NCBI GenBank assembly: GCA_018830385.1
Contig: JAHJSO010000059.1
Location: forward strand, 1 to 5,550
Reading direction: 5' to 3'
Length of the DNA stretch: 5,550 bases
Source: Elusimicrobiota bacterium
GTDB lineage: Bacteria; Elusimicrobiota; Endomicrobiia; CG1-02-37-114; JAHJSO01
Under the pieces are notes generated by a model. That model worked only from the letters and a program-made list of their open reading frames with translations, was not told the origin of the DNA and did not search any database. Positions 1-5,550 of the stretch are shown one piece after another (the first letter of the stretch is position 1; every line of letters begins with the position of its first letter). The translations under genes were made by a program, and so were the position numbers.

Positions 1-638
1 CCGAATGCGACCACGTCCCCGGACAAGTTAAGAATCGGGAATACAACCCTTTCCCTCATAAAATCGTACGGATGCGGGCCTTTCTGGGAAATACCGGCAA
101 GCCCCGCCTTAAAAACCATCTCCGGCTTGTATTTCTTCCCTGCAATTTCAAAAAACTTGTTCCCCGCCGGCGCCCACCCTAACGTGAATTTGTCTATGGT
201 CTGCTGGGTTATACCCCTCTTCAGCAGGTATTTTCTGGCATGGCCGGCGTCCTCCCGTTTGCATATATACTCATAATAGAAGTCCGTCGCCTCTTTCAGT
301 ATTTCAAGCAACGTCCTCTTTTCAGACGAGCCGGCGTCATAGGTCTCCTCAATCTTTATACCCGCACGGGTAGCCAGTTTCCTTATCGCCTCGGGATAGT
401 CCAGGTTTTCAATAAGCATCATAAACTTAAAAATATCGCCGCCCGCCTTGCACCCGAAACAGTGAAACATATTTTTGGAGGGGCTCACGTAAAAGGAAGG
501 TGTTTTTTCAGAATGAAACGGGCACAGGGCGGAGTAATCCCTGCCCGACTGTTTAAGGTTAGGTACGTGCGACCGGACAACTTCAACTATATCCAGAGCA
601 TTCCTTATTGATTCAATAGTTTTGCTTGATATCGCCAT
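1..638 (-). CDS. dnaG: DNA primase DnaG, N-terminal part (runs off left edge)
   Basis: I translated this stretch by hand from the ATG at 638. It stays open to the window edge, giving about 212 residues, roughly the N-terminal third of a primase. DnaG makes RNA primers for Okazaki fragments and works with the replicative helicase. The N-terminal CHC2 zinc finger is complete: C39-P-F-H42 followed by HC60-F-G-C63, at almost the same positions as in E. coli DnaG. The motif CPFHSEKTPSF is typical of the family. Near residues 188-212 the segment YDFMRERVVFPI marks the start of the RNA-polymerase catalytic core. The Toprim and helicase-binding domains lie outside the window. The gene starts 8 bases after the stop of the NIF3-like gene, so it is probably in the same transcript as rpsU. 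No strong Shine-Dalgarno sequence sits close to this ATG (GCAGGCGGA lies about 15 bases upstream). The start therefore rests on the match in distance to the zinc finger. Confidence 0.96.
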   Translation of the reverse strand, partial: MAISSKTIESIRNALDIVEVVRSHVPNLKQSGRDYSALCPFHSEKTPSFYVSPSKNMFHCFGCKAGGDIFKFMMLIENLDYPEAIRKLATRAGIKIEETYDAGSSEKRTLLEILKEATDFYYEYICKREDAGHARKYLLKRGITQQTIDKFTLGWAPAGNKFFEIAGKKYKPEMVFKAGLAGISQKGPHPYDFMRERVVFPILNLSGDVVAF

Positions 639-646
639 TCTGCGTG

Positions 647-1612
647 TTATTGTTTCCGCCTGCTTATCCTTCTGAAACCGGAACACTCAATAACTTCCAA
701 CTTGCCGAATTTCTTTTCTACGGCATCCAGCAGGAGGTTCATTCCCAGATTATCCGAAGAAATATGCCCTGCGATCACGACGTTTATGTGGTATTTTTCC
801 GCTTTCTTGTAGTGCTCTTCGGACATGTGCATGCCCACCACTGTCCCTACTCCTGAATTGGCTAATTTTTCAAACACCTCGGTTGAGCCCTCCGTGCCGC
901 CCGTCATATCAACGAAAATTTTTCCCGCTTTCTTTTCTTTTGAGCCGACAAAAATGACCGGGCCCCTGCTGTCCCTGACCGCCGACTTGTATTCGGGAAT
1001 GGCCTTCAGGAGTTTTATAACCCCTTCAATGGTTTCGGGTTTTTGCGCATCAAACTGCTTCTGCAGATAACCTGTAACGCAATTGTCTGCCGGTGTATGG
1101 GCGGACATAAACGTAATGTTTAAAAGTTTCGCTGAATCAACCGCCCTGCTGTGGTTCTGCGGCAGCACCTTCCTTGAGACCTCTTTTATTCTCGGTTCCA
1201 TTATCGCCTCGGCGATGTTTATGGGAACGCCGAATTTATGGAGTATGTCCGCCTGCATGTTCATAACGTCGTAAAAATTGGCGAACGCCCTGCCTTCAGG
1301 GTGGTGGGTAAGAGCAATGTCAACCTTCCTGCCCGACCCTCTTAGTACGTGCAGCAAGAGGAGTTCGGGGGTTTCAATGTCTATCCCGACCATTAAGGAT
1401 TTTACAGGTGTGGCCGGGTCACCGAAAAGCATGCGGGTATCGGCGTACGGGTTTGAAAGTTTCTCCGTGTCATACTCATTCTTTTCTTCCTTTGAGAGTT
1501 TCCCGTACCGGTCGCTTTCCGTCTTTAACTGTTTCCCGACGACAGCGCCACCCCTCGGGTCGTTCCTGACGCCCGTTTCTACCACGAATTTGTATAGTTC
1601 TTCAAATTTCAT
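647..1612 (-). CDS. NIF3/DUF34-family metal-binding protein
   Basis: This 321-residue protein resembles bacterial proteins annotated as NGG1p-interacting factor 3 (NIF3, DUF34, YbgI/YqfO relatives). The family folds around a di-metal centre, and its biochemical role is unsettled; some members carry the name GTP cyclohydrolase 1 type 2 without firm support. Visible candidate metal ligands fit the family pattern: the THH pair at residues 102-104 (THHPEGRAF), H172 and D176 in HTPAD, and H283 with D287 in GHISSD, where other members often have GHxxxE. Residues 1-70 form a polar N-terminal extension not found in short members such as E. coli YbgI (about 250 residues). The ATG lies 3 bases after the rpsU stop, and GAGGG at 1619-1623, within the end of rpsU, provides a ribosome binding site 6 bases upstream. 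It probably shares a transcript with rpsU and dnaG. Family assignment is from recalled sequence similarity; the function is inferred only at family level. Confidence 0.75.
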   Translation of the reverse strand: MKFEELYKFVVETGVRNDPRGGAVVGKQLKTESDRYGKLSKEEKNEYDTEKLSNPYADTRMLFGDPATPVKSLMVGIDIETPELLLLHVLRGSGRKVDIALTHHPEGRAFANFYDVMNMQADILHKFGVPINIAEAIMEPRIKEVSRKVLPQNHSRAVDSAKLLNITFMSAHTPADNCVTGYLQKQFDAQKPETIEGVIKLLKAIPEYKSAVRDSRGPVIFVGSKEKKAGKIFVDMTGGTEGSTEVFEKLANSGVGTVVGMHMSEEHYKKAEKYHINVVIAGHISSDNLGMNLLLDAVEKKFGKLEVIECSGFRRISRRKQ

Positions 1613-1615
1613 TTT

Positions 1616-1804
1616 TTACCCTCTTCTGAACTTGCGTTTTCTTCTTCTGCTCTCCGCGAGTTTTTCCTTGCGCATAATGCTCGGGGATTTATAAAACTCA
1701 TGCCTTTTTATTTCCTGCAGGATACCTTCCCTTTCGCACGCTCTCTTAAACCTGCGGACGGCGTCGTCTATTGACTCGCCTTCACGTACCTTTATCCCTA
1801 CCAT
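1616..1804 (-). CDS. rpsU: 30S ribosomal protein bS21
   Basis: This 62-residue basic protein has the family's usual length and composition: MVGIKVREGESIDDAVRRFK at the start, the segment HEFYKSPSIMRKEK in the middle, and an Arg/Lys-rich tail. bS21 binds the 30S platform near the anti-Shine-Dalgarno end of 16S rRNA and aids initiation. A strong ribosome binding site, AGGAGAG at 1813-1819, supports the ATG at 1804; the other nearby ATG at 1808 is out of frame. It heads the group rpsU, NIF3-like gene, dnaG, which is a variant of the conserved rpsU-dnaG-rpoD macromolecular-synthesis cluster. The 114 bases between the HIT gene and this start show no convincing promoter or terminator. It may be transcribed from the promoter upstream of the HIT gene. 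Confidence 0.97.
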   Translation of the reverse strand: MVGIKVREGESIDDAVRRFKRACEREGILQEIKRHEFYKSPSIMRKEKLAESRRRKRKFRRG

Positions 1805-1918
1805 TCATCTCACTCTCCTTTCCTCTTTCAACGGGTATTAGTGGGTCTGTAATTTTTTTCCCTTTTACCTATTAACTTATCCGGGGGACTTACAAGGGGG
1901 TGCTTCATCCGAACTGTC

Positions 1919-2263
1919 TCAGCCGGGGGGCCAGGAAAATTTTCTTCCGCCCAACAGGTGAAAATGCAGGTGAGCCACCGCCTGGCCCGCATCCTGCCCG
2001 TTGTTGACCACAAGCCGGAAACCCTTTTTATCCACCGACGCATCCCCGGCTATTTTCTGAGCCGCTTTATATATCGCGGCGATAAGTCCCTTGTCCGCTT
2101 CAACTATGTCCATAAAAGACGGTATGTGCTTTTTTGGAATTAAAAGAATATGCACCGGCGCCTGTGGGTTTATATCCCTGAAAGCCAGGACTTCCCCGTC
2201 TTCATACACTACATTTGCGGAAATTTTTTTATCCGCTATTTTACAAAAGATACAATCATCCAT
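1919..2263 (-). CDS. HIT-family (histidine triad) nucleotide-binding protein, HINT type
   Basis: This 114-residue protein has the full length of a HINT-type hydrolase. These enzymes cleave purine nucleoside phosphoramidates and aminoacyl-adenylates; the physiological substrate is usually unknown. The zinc-binding C4-x-x-C7 pair (DCIFCKI) is followed by the conserved AFRDINPQAPVHILLIPKKH core at about residues 27-46. The catalytic triad H98-L-H100-F-H102 sits near the end, with H100 the expected nucleophile. The terminal WPPG tail is typical of bacterial members. The ATG at 2263 has AAGGA at 2273-2277, 9 bases upstream. The gene is preceded by its own strong promoter-like sequence at 2347-2375, which separates it from hydE. 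It is followed by rpsU after 114 bases. Confidence 0.95.
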   Translation of the reverse strand: MDDCIFCKIADKKISANVVYEDGEVLAFRDINPQAPVHILLIPKKHIPSFMDIVEADKGLIAAIYKAAQKIAGDASVDKKGFRLVVNNGQDAGQAVAHLHFHLLGGRKFSWPPG

Positions 2264-2346
2264 GCGTGTCCATCCTTATCATCATTCTCTTACTTTCAAA
2301 AAAAGGGGAATGTACTCTATCGGGCTGGGGCTAACAATTGCATATC

Positions 2347-2375
2347 TATATAACAGAAATTTCCGGTTTTGTCAA
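2347..2375 (-). promoter_or_regulatory. Sigma-70-type promoter for the HIT gene (and possibly rpsU to dnaG)
   Basis: Read on the minus strand, a perfect -35 box TTGACA (2375-2370) is followed by a 17-base spacer and the -10 box TATATA (2352-2347). TG at the end of the spacer (2355-2354), one base before the -10 box, gives an extended -10 element. A/T-rich sequence lies just upstream of the -35 box (2376-2393). Transcription would start near 2340 and leave an untranslated leader of about 77 bases before the HIT start codon. This is the best promoter match I found in the window. Confidence 0.75.
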
Positions 2376-2385
2376 GGGTTTTCTT

Positions 2386-2419
2386 AAAAAAAATCAGAAC
2401 CCCGGGTCAGAACCCCGGG
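2386..2419 (-). terminator. Possible Rho-independent terminator after hydE
   Basis: After the hydE stop, the minus-strand transcript contains two self-complementary CCCGGG copies (2419-2414 and 2406-2401) that can pair in a 6-bp GC stem with a 7-base loop. A run of eight T residues follows at 2393-2386. The 7-base gap between stem and T-run makes the terminator imperfect. It is well placed, however, directly between the hydE stop and the HIT promoter. Confidence 0.35.
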
Positions 2420-2430
2420 TCAGAACCCCA
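2394..2430. repeat. 13-bp tandem repeat (TCAGAACCCCGGG, about 2.8 copies)
   Basis: Copies lie at 2394-2406 and 2407-2419, with a partial third at 2420-2430 whose end diverges. The array stops 2 bases from the hydE stop codon. On the minus strand the unit contains GGGTTCTGACCC, able to form a small 4-bp hairpin. It looks like a fragment of dispersed or REP-like repeats, but no transposase is present to link it to. Confidence 0.85.
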
Positions 2431-2432
2431 TG

Positions 2433-3749
2433 TCAAATCCCGATGTCTGTCGGCGCCCTGCCGATTGACTTGAGCAACTCAATCACTGAGTTTATTTTCC
2501 CGGTGATGTCATTGCGAGGCGCAGCCGAAGCAATCTCCCTACCCACTCTGTCATTGCGAGGCGCAGCCGAAGCAATCTCCCTGCCCACTCTGTCATTGCG
2601 AGGCGCAGCCGAAGCAATCCCCCTACCCACTCTGTCATTGCGAGGCGCAGCCGAAGCAATCTCCCTGCCCGGATATATCTCATACAATGCCCTGTATTCC
2701 TGCGGGGTTAAGTTTATCATAAGGGAATTGCCGCCTGAAAGCAGCCCCTGCTTCATCCCGTTTTCCCCGGCAATCGTTTCCATCGCCGTCGTAACGAGTA
2801 TCTTCGCTTCAGGGTAGAGTATCCTTGCCCTGGCTATGGTAGTCAGGGCAAGTTCAACTGAAGGGGGAGACGCATCCGCAAACGGGGTTTCAGGGTGCGG
2901 GATGAAAGGCCCGAACGAAAACATCTCAGCACCGAGAGAATTTGTCATCTCAATATTGCCGAGTATGTCCTTTTCCTCCTGGCCCGGAAGTCCTACAAGG
3001 AAACCGGTAAAAATCAGATATCCCATATCCCTTAAACTCTCAATTAGTTCAACGCGCCCCTCAATGGACTGTCCCGGCTTGAGCCGGGCATACTGCTGCG
3101 AGTCGGCCGTTTCAAATCTCAAAAGGACGCCACGCGCCCCGGCGGCGTACATCCTTTTATATGTCCCTGTGTCCCTTTCGCCTATGCTCCACACAAGCAG
3201 CGCCGGGCACCTCTCCCTGATTTTAGCTGTTATGTCCGCAAGTTTGTCCCCGTCATACCACATGTCTTCGCCCGACTGCAGGACAATCGCCTTGAAGCCG
3301 AGTTTATTAACTGCATTCTCCGCTACGGCAAGGATTTCGTCAACTCCCATCCGGTACCTTTTAAGTTTTGCATTGTCTTTCCTGATTCCGCAATAGAGAC
3401 AGTTATTCCGGCAGTAGTTTGAAAACTCAATGATGCCGTGGACACAGCAGGCATTGCCCAGGTGTTTCTGTCGGATTGAGTTTGCCGTCTGGTAAAGGGT
3501 TTTTGGGTTGTGGGCGAGACGCAGGTCGGTCTCCTGCAGTTTGAAGAAGTATTCTCTCCATGTTTCAAGAATCGGGATCGCCTCTTCCTCGGAAATTTTC
3601 TGAATCACAAGCCCGCCCTGGGCATAAACGTAGTCGCCGGGCGCAAGTTCGTAGAAGTCGTTTTTCGCCTTCCGCTTCTCGCCGAAGTAATCAACCGTAA
3701 TTACCTTATCCTTTATTTCCGTTACCTTGCCCGGTATTGCATAACACAT
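2433..3749 (-). CDS. hydE: HypC-HydE fusion: HypC-type chaperone domain plus [FeFe]-hydrogenase H-cluster radical SAM maturase HydE
   Basis: This is one 438-residue reading frame with two recognisable parts. Residues 1 to about 68 are a HypC/HupF domain: MCYAIPGKV at the start with the essential Cys2, LAPGDYVYAQGGLVIQKI at 35-52, and the EEEA helix. HypC carries the Fe(CN)2CO unit with HypD in [NiFe]-hydrogenase maturation. Residues from about 70 onward are HydE: GIIEFSNYC with the radical-SAM cluster cysteines C113, C117 and C120, then YRM, VLQSGED (157-162), WSIGERD, and the barrel segment GFLVGLPGQEEKD. The stretch GPFIPHPETPF and the end NLTPQEYRALYEIYPG are also typical. HydE acts on the Fe-CO-CN synthon made by HydG. 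After residue 361 the protein carries four in-frame 14-residue repeats, then resumes with a normal-looking C-terminus (SVIELLKSIGRAP). The ATG at 3749 lies 26 bases after hydG, with GAGGG at 3763-3767 as a rather distant ribosome binding site. The HypC domain fixes the start, because Cys2 must follow Met1. Confidence 0.94.
   Translation of the reverse strand: MCYAIPGKVTEIKDKVITVDYFGEKRKAKNDFYELAPGDYVYAQGGLVIQKISEEEAIPILETWREYFFKLQETDLRLAHNPKTLYQTANSIRQKHLGNACCVHGIIEFSNYCRNNCLYCGIRKDNAKLKRYRMGVDEILAVAENAVNKLGFKAIVLQSGEDMWYDGDKLADITAKIRERCPALLVWSIGERDTGTYKRMYAAGARGVLLRFETADSQQYARLKPGQSIEGRVELIESLRDMGYLIFTGFLVGLPGQEEKDILGNIEMTNSLGAEMFSFGPFIPHPETPFADASPPSVELALTTIARARILYPEAKILVTTAMETIAGENGMKQGLLSGGNSLMINLTPQEYRALYEIYPGREIASAAPRNDRVGRGIASAAPRNDRVGREIASAAPRNDRVGREIASAAPRNDITGKINSVIELLKSIGRAPTDIGI
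2507..2670. repeat. Four tandem 42-bp palindromic repeats inside hydE
   Basis: Units begin at 2507, 2549, 2591 and 2633; the last is cut short near 2670. The core, beginning TGTCATTGCGAGGCG and ending GAAGCAAT, is identical in all four. Only single-base changes occur in the spacer half (T/C and A/G). The core is an imperfect palindrome: the arms ATTGC and GCAAT, then GGC and GCC, pair around a GCA loop, with a small internal loop. The 42-bp period equals 14 codons, so hydE stays in frame and gains REIASAAPRNDRVG-type units (one has RG instead of RE). Five of the six frames through the unit lack stop codons. The core belongs to a dispersed repeat type known from many bacterial genomes. Confidence 0.95.
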
Positions 3750-3775
3750 TGGTTCAAGTCCGCCCTCGTATCTGA

Positions 3776-5164
3776 TTAAAAGTAAACATCCCTCCTGCCC
3801 TCTTTTATTTTGTTTAATTTTTCCGCCGTCCTGTCCCGCGCGGCTTTATTTTCAATCTTATTCAGATAAAAACCGATAACCTCATACCCCTTTCTGTAAA
3901 CCGGGGTATCGCCGTTATTCTTAACGAAGTCCTCAAGGTATTCTGCAAACGTAAGCAGGGCGTTGGGCCTGCAGAGGTTATGGATGTCACCCGGCTTTGC
4001 GAGGTCCATAAACGCCTTCCCCGTCCTACCGCTGCGGTAACACGCGGTGCAGAAACTCGGCAGGAGTTTGTCGTCCAGAACTCCCTCAATAACTTCAACC
4101 AGCGGCCTCTCGTCATAAATTTTAAACTGGCCGTCGCCGCTGTCTTTCCCGTAACCGCCAACGCTCGTAACCGAGCAGGCGCTTGCCTGCGATATGCCTA
4201 TACGGAACGCCTCTTTTCTTATTTCCGGTTTCTCCCGCGTGGAAATAATCATTCCCGTATAAGGAACTGCAGCCCTTAATATTGCAATAATCTTTAAGAA
4301 GTCGCTATCCGGCACGAGGTACTGCGGGGCATAAGCCACCGTCGGTGCAGGCCTGAACCTCGGCACGGAAAATGTATGCGGGCCCACCCCGAACTCCCCG
4401 TCCATGTAGATTGCATGAGACACGAGCGCAAGGACTTCAAAACGCCAGTCATACAGGCCGAAAAGGGCTCCCAGTCCAAGATCGTCCAGTCCCGCCTCAA
4501 AAGCCCTTATGTGGGCGGTCAACTGCCTGTCATAGTCCGCCTTGGGCCCGTTATGAATTTTTTCATAAGTATCCCTGTGATATGTCTCCTGGAACAACTG
4601 GTAGGTGCCTATGCCCGCCGCTTTGAGTCGTTTGTAGTCATCTACCGTCGTAGCGGCGATGTTTACATTTATACGTCTGATGTTGCCTTTTTCCGTCTTA
4701 ACCGAATATATCCTGTCTATCGCATCAACCACATAGTCAATACCGTTTTTCACGGGATCCTCACCGCATTCCAGAAGCAGACGCTTGTGTCCCATGTTTA
4801 TGAGGAATCTTGCCTGTCCTTCAATTTCCTCCATCGTGAGTTTTTTTCTTTCCATTGATTTGTTTCTTGTGTGGAAGTTGCAGTAATCGCAGTCGTTTAT
4901 GCAGAAATCCGAGATATACAGAGGCGCGAAAAACACAAGACGCTCGCCGTAAATCCTTTCCTTAATCCGGGCAGCGATATTAAAAAGTTCACCCGTGAGT
5001 TCCTGATCTTTGAGGTGGAGCAAAACCCCCGCTTCTTCAGGGTCAAGCCCTTTCATCTCGCCTGCTTTGGCAAGTATCTCGCGGACAGCCCCTATGTCAG
5101 CGGATAATTTTGACGATTTTTCAAGAATCCCGTTTATGCGTTTTTCGTCTATAATTTTAATCAT
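3776..5164 (-). CDS. hydG: [FeFe]-hydrogenase H-cluster radical SAM maturase HydG (tyrosine lyase)
   Basis: HydG cleaves tyrosine with S-adenosylmethionine to p-cresol and dehydroglycine. From the latter it makes CO and cyanide and loads them on an iron to form the Fe-cysteine-CO-CN synthon for the H-cluster. The 462-residue protein has the expected length. The radical-SAM motif CX3CX2C is C88-IND-C92-DY-C95, in YISDFCINDCDYCNFH. Further conserved stretches are LECGEDPV, RRINVNIAATTV, TYQLFQETYH, GVGPHTFSVPRFRPA and PYTGMIISTREKPEIRKEAF. The C-terminal motif CX2CX22C (C372, C375, C398) binds the second, dangler-iron cluster. It separates HydG from the thiamine enzyme ThiH. The start ATG overlaps the end of mtaB by 8 bases and has no clear Shine-Dalgarno sequence, which suggests coupled translation. 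The N-terminal segment IIDEKRINGILEKS fits the usual HydG beginning. The HypC-HydE gene follows after 26 bases. Confidence 0.98.
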   Translation of the reverse strand: MIKIIDEKRINGILEKSSKLSADIGAVREILAKAGEMKGLDPEEAGVLLHLKDQELTGELFNIAARIKERIYGERLVFFAPLYISDFCINDCDYCNFHTRNKSMERKKLTMEEIEGQARFLINMGHKRLLLECGEDPVKNGIDYVVDAIDRIYSVKTEKGNIRRINVNIAATTVDDYKRLKAAGIGTYQLFQETYHRDTYEKIHNGPKADYDRQLTAHIRAFEAGLDDLGLGALFGLYDWRFEVLALVSHAIYMDGEFGVGPHTFSVPRFRPAPTVAYAPQYLVPDSDFLKIIAILRAAVPYTGMIISTREKPEIRKEAFRIGISQASACSVTSVGGYGKDSGDGQFKIYDERPLVEVIEGVLDDKLLPSFCTACYRSGRTGKAFMDLAKPGDIHNLCRPNALLTFAEYLEDFVKNNGDTPVYRKGYEVIGFYLNKIENKAARDRTAEKLNKIKEGRRDVYF

Positions 5165-5550
5165 GTTGATTAATGACGTTCGCCCTTTTTTTGATTTCTG
5201 ATGAAGGCACCTGCCCGTCTAACCTTATCGCAGGCGTCCCGCGCCTGGGGGAATACCTGAATACGTGCAGGCCGTCAAATTTATTCTCCCGTAAAAACCT
5301 GCGGGTGTTATCAAAACTTTTCTGCGTCTCGCCCGGAAAACCGACGATAACGTCCGAAGTAATTTTTATCCCGGGAATCTTTAAACGCAGTTCGCTGATT
5401 TTTTCCCGGAATCGGGCGGCAGTATAAGGCCTGTTCATTCTTTTAAGAACCCGGTCATCAGCTGACTGCAGCGGTATATGAAGGTGTCTTTTGATTCCGG
5501 GGTTGTTGCCCATCAGATGTATTAATTCAGGGGTTACCTCGTTCAACTCA
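5157..5550 (-). CDS. mtaB: MtaB-like tRNA methylthiotransferase, 3' part, lacking TRAM domain (runs off right edge)
   Basis: The frame is open to the right window edge, so only about 130 C-terminal residues are visible. It has the radical-SAM barrel half of a MiaB-family enzyme: NEVTPELIHLM, HLHIPLQSADDRVLKRMNRP, ITSDVIVGFPGET, and FDGLHVFRYSPRRGTPA. These fit MtaB, which adds a methylthio group to t6A37 in tRNAs reading ANN codons. MiaB and RimO relatives are less likely but not excluded. The codon at 5546 is TTG inside the gene and not a start. The family normally continues about 60-80 residues past the motif SSEIKKRA into a TRAM domain that binds the tRNA substrate. Here the frame stops at TAA (5159-5157) only six residues after that motif, and hydG begins inside its last codons. 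The enzyme may be shortened or inactive. Confidence 0.88.
   Translation of the reverse strand, partial: ELNEVTPELIHLMGNNPGIKRHLHIPLQSADDRVLKRMNRPYTAARFREKISELRLKIPGIKITSDVIVGFPGETQKSFDNTRRFLRENKFDGLHVFRYSPRRGTPAIRLDGQVPSSEIKKRANVINQHD

Noticed and set aside
240..611. Plus-strand open frame of 123 codons at the left side
   Set aside because: It is antisense to dnaG, whose zinc-finger motif and family match are clear. The translation resembles no family I know.
1869..1895. Possible promoter for rpsU (TTGTAA and TAATAG)
   Set aside because: The 15-base spacer is too short and both boxes are weak.
2256..2285. Nine-codon upstream frame overlapping the HIT start codon
   Set aside because: It has only a weak ribosome binding site and no regulatory pattern in its codons, so it is most likely chance.
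2507..2670. CRISPR array
   Set aside because: The period is a uniform 42 bp and the spacer half is nearly identical in all units, so there are no unique spacers. The array also lies inside a coding frame.
2338..2817. Plus-strand open frame of 159 codons across the repeat array
   Set aside because: It is open mainly because the 42-bp repeat lacks stops in all plus frames. It lies antisense to hydE, which has clear family motifs.
3776..5164. ThiH (thiamine tyrosine lyase) as identity of this gene
   Set aside because: The C-terminal CX2CX22C motif and the adjacent HydE identify HydG.
5250..5278. Possible promoter for hydG inside mtaB (TTGACG, 17-base spacer, TATTCC)
   Set aside because: The -10 box is poor and the match lies in a conserved coding stretch of mtaB (FDGLHVFRYSPR), so it is probably coincidence.

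Overview
All recognisable genes in this window lie on the minus strand, so transcription runs from the right edge (5550) to the left edge (1). The set points to a strictly anaerobic, hydrogen-metabolising bacterium: two radical-SAM maturases of [FeFe]-hydrogenase (HydG and HydE) sit beside housekeeping genes for translation and replication. The phylum cannot be fixed from the sequence. The gene-embedded palindromic repeat of the type seen at 2507-2670 is, as I recall, common in genomes of uncultivated anaerobes, but that is an impression and not proof of lineage.

Layout, in transcription order. (1) 5550-5157: 3' part of a MiaB-family tRNA methylthiotransferase that resembles MtaB. It ends before the C-terminal TRAM domain that the family normally carries. 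(2) 5164-3776: hydG, which overlaps the mtaB stop by 8 bases. (3) 3749-2433: an unusual fused gene. Residues 1 to about 68 form a HypC-type [NiFe]-hydrogenase chaperone domain, followed by a complete HydE radical-SAM domain. The HydE C-terminus is interrupted in frame by four near-identical 42-bp palindromic repeats (14 residues each). (4) 2432-2264: intergenic region with a 13-bp tandem repeat, a T-run that may help terminate hydE transcription, and a near-consensus sigma-70 promoter. (5) 2263-1919: HIT-family protein. (6) 1804-1616: rpsU (bS21). (7) 1612-647: a NIF3/DUF34-family metal-binding protein. (8) 638-1: 5' part of dnaG (primase), running off the left edge.

Genes 6 and 8 are two members of the classic rpsU-dnaG-rpoD macromolecular-synthesis cluster, here with a NIF3-like gene between them. 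HydG turns tyrosine into the CO and CN ligands and builds an Fe-cysteine-CO-CN synthon, and HydE processes that synthon on the way to the H-cluster. Their tight arrangement suggests one transcript. HydF and the hydrogenase itself are not in the window.

The most interesting points are the HypC-HydE fusion, which joins [NiFe] and [FeFe] maturation modules in one polypeptide; the repeat array inside an enzyme gene; and the truncated mtaB whose end abuts hydG. No RNA gene, CRISPR array, transposase or complete insertion sequence was seen. No stretch longer than 300 bases lacks a gene.
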